Shown piece after piece: positions 43,187 through 44,319 of a stretch of DNA of 44,319 nt. Position numbers and translations under genes: made by a program. The DNA is from Intrasporangium calvum (GTDB lineage Bacteria; Actinomycetota; Actinomycetes; Actinomycetales; Dermatophilaceae), in NCBI RefSeq assembly GCF_028446585.1, contig NZ_JAPFQL010000038.1, positions 1 to 44,319 of the forward strand, written 5' to 3'. Within the stretch, counting starts at the first letter, position 1, and the number at the start of each line of letters is the position of its first letter. The notes below the pieces were generated by a model. The model saw nothing but the letters and a program-made list of their open reading frames with translations. It ran no database searches and was not told the DNA's origin.

Positions 43187-44319
43187 ATGCAGCTGCACCG
43201 CCTGGAGATGACCGCCATCGGGCCGTTTGCCGGCACCGAGGTCATCGACTTCGGCGCCGTCGGTCGCGCCGGCCTCTTCCTGCTCGAGGGCCCGACCGGG
43301 TCCGGCAAGTCGACGATCATCGACGCGATCACCTTCGCGCTCTACGGCAAGGTGGCGCAGCAGTCCGCGGACGTCGAGCGGATCCACTCACACCACGCCG
43401 ACCCCCGTGAGATCCCGGTGGTGACCCTCGTCTTCGAGACCCAGTCGGGCCTCTACCGCGTGCGCCGCACGCCCCGCTTCGAGCGGCCCAAGTCCCGCGG
43501 CACCGGCCTCACCGTGCAGCAGCCCTCGGTGAAGCTGTGGCGGATCGCGAGCCCGGACGACCTCGACGGGGGCGAGCTGCTCTCGACCAACATCGGCGAC
43601 TGCGACGACGAGATCACCCGCGCGGTCGGCCTGACCCGGGACCAGTTCGTCCAGACGGTGATCCTCCCCCAGGGCGAGTTCGCGACGTTCCTGAGGGCCA
43701 AGTCCGAGGAGAAGGGCAAGCTCCTCGAGAAGGTCTTCGGCACGGCCTTCTTCCGCCGGGTCCAGGACGAGATCGTCGAGGCGGGCCGCCTCGCGCAGGC
43801 GCGCCGCCAGGGCGCGGTCGCGGAGATCCGCGACTGCATCCACGCCTTCTCCGTCTCCGCCGGCATCGACGCCGAGCAGCGCGACGCCCTGGTCGCCCTC
43901 GCGCAGGCCGCACCGGCCGACCTCGACGAGGAACTGGCCCAGGTCGTGGACGAGCTGGCCACGCGCGAGCGCCACGCGGCCAAGGCCAGCCGCGAGGCGA
44001 TCGAGGCACACCAGCAGATGGCCGACATGGTCAGTGCCGCCAAGCTGCGCCGCCAGCGGCGTCAGCGGCTCCTCGAGCTGCAGCGCGAGGACGAGTCGCT
44101 CGGTGCCCGAGCGGTGGAGTTCGAGCGACTGCGGGCAGCCGTGGCCCGGGCCCGTCAGGCCCGACCGGTCGCCGGAGCCGTCCGCACCCTCGCCCAGAGC
44201 GAGGCCGCCCTCAAGCGGGCCGAGGCAGCCGTCACAACGGCCCGGTCGCGCCTGCACCCGGAGCACCGTGAGCTCACCGCCGCGGAGCTGCGCGTCGCCG
44301 CGTCGACGACCCGCGAGAT
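43187..44319 (+). CDS. sbcC: SbcC-type ATPase subunit (5' part, cut by window edge)
   Basis: The 377 residues in view start MQLHRLEMTAIGPFAG, with Walker A GPTGSGKST at 35-43 and the Q-loop VILPQGEFATFLRA near 164-177. A helical, Arg/Glu/Ala-rich coiled-coil arm begins at about 195. SbcC is the SMC-like ATPase partner of SbcD. AGGAGG (43172-43177, inside the sbcD end) precedes the ATG by nine bases, so translation is coupled. The zinc-hook, second arm and Walker B lie beyond the window. Confidence 0.93.
   Translation, partial: MQLHRLEMTAIGPFAGTEVIDFGAVGRAGLFLLEGPTGSGKSTIIDAITFALYGKVAQQSADVERIHSHHADPREIPVVTLVFETQSGLYRVRRTPRFERPKSRGTGLTVQQPSVKLWRIASPDDLDGGELLSTNIGDCDDEITRAVGLTRDQFVQTVILPQGEFATFLRAKSEEKGKLLEKVFGTAFFRRVQDEIVEAGRLAQARRQGAVAEIRDCIHAFSVSAGIDAEQRDALVALAQAAPADLDEELAQVVDELATRERHAAKASREAIEAHQQMADMVSAAKLRRQRRQRLLELQREDESLGARAVEFERLRAAVARARQARPVAGAVRTLAQSEAALKRAEAAVTTARSRLHPEHRELTAAELRVAASTTRE

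Overview
The window is 44.3 kb of very GC-rich chromosomal DNA from a high-GC Gram-positive bacterium. The evidence for an actinobacterium is the strong third-position GC bias, GTG and TTG starts, many genes with no room for a Shine-Dalgarno leader, a mycothiol-dependent maleylpyruvate-isomerase-family enzyme, F420-linked families, a GAF-ANTAR protein, a CopD-CtaG fusion and a PfkA of the G104/K124 type. The family-level flavour (DUF6458, DUF6767-like proteins) suggests Micrococcales, perhaps Intrasporangiaceae, but that is inference. I see no tRNA, rRNA, CRISPR array, insertion sequence or prophage; the region looks like ordinary chromosome.

Layout. 1-5.0 kb: a MarR repressor divergent from an F420-reductase-like oxidoreductase and a serine esterase, then a large LuxR-type ATPase regulator and a small secreted protein. 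5.0-13.8 kb: a long-chain-type acyl-CoA dehydrogenase, a tandem GNAT acetyltransferase, an acyltransferase-3 membrane protein, small membrane proteins, and a tightly coupled nitrilase / thioredoxin-NHL / membrane-protein operon. 13.6-20 kb: a small four-cysteine protein, a CopD-CtaG copper/cytochrome-oxidase protein divergent from a mycothiol-dependent enzyme, a SigB/SigF-like sigma factor facing a GAF-ANTAR RNA-binding regulator, and an MFS transporter. 20-24 kb: a three-gene beta-oxidation-like operon (two acyl-CoA dehydrogenase subunits plus a crotonase) and an exporter-like membrane protein under a divergent TetR. 24.8-32 kb: an Nramp manganese transporter, an unrecognised Rossmann protein, a DksA-like protein, a TetR/DHA2-MFS pair and a GT87 mannosyltransferase. 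32-36 kb: a bkdA-bkdB-bkdC branched-chain keto-acid dehydrogenase operon. 36-44.3 kb: an HxlR/SRPBCC pair, a Ddn-family F420 protein, a membrane protein with a HisC2/Pat aminotransferase, pfkA with a YvlD/holin-like membrane protein, a VOC protein and sbcD-sbcC (sbcC runs off the right edge).

Two window-wide patterns stand out. First, a short interspersed repeat, consensus CGTATGCCGCTGRGC, has 13 exact 11-base cores (CGTATGCCGCT) plus at least one near-copy, on both strands. It lies between genes, in inverted pairs that form terminator-like hairpins, and inside coding regions in several reading frames. This resembles the arrangement of DNA-uptake sequences in other phyla, but its function here is unknown. 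Second, many start codons sit exactly six bases downstream of a TANNNT -10 box, the signature of leaderless mRNAs. All four local repressors (MarR, two TetR, HxlR) have this form. Each of the four has symmetrical candidate operators between itself and its divergent target, and a near-copy of the MarR operator lies 13 kb away in front of the four-cysteine protein.
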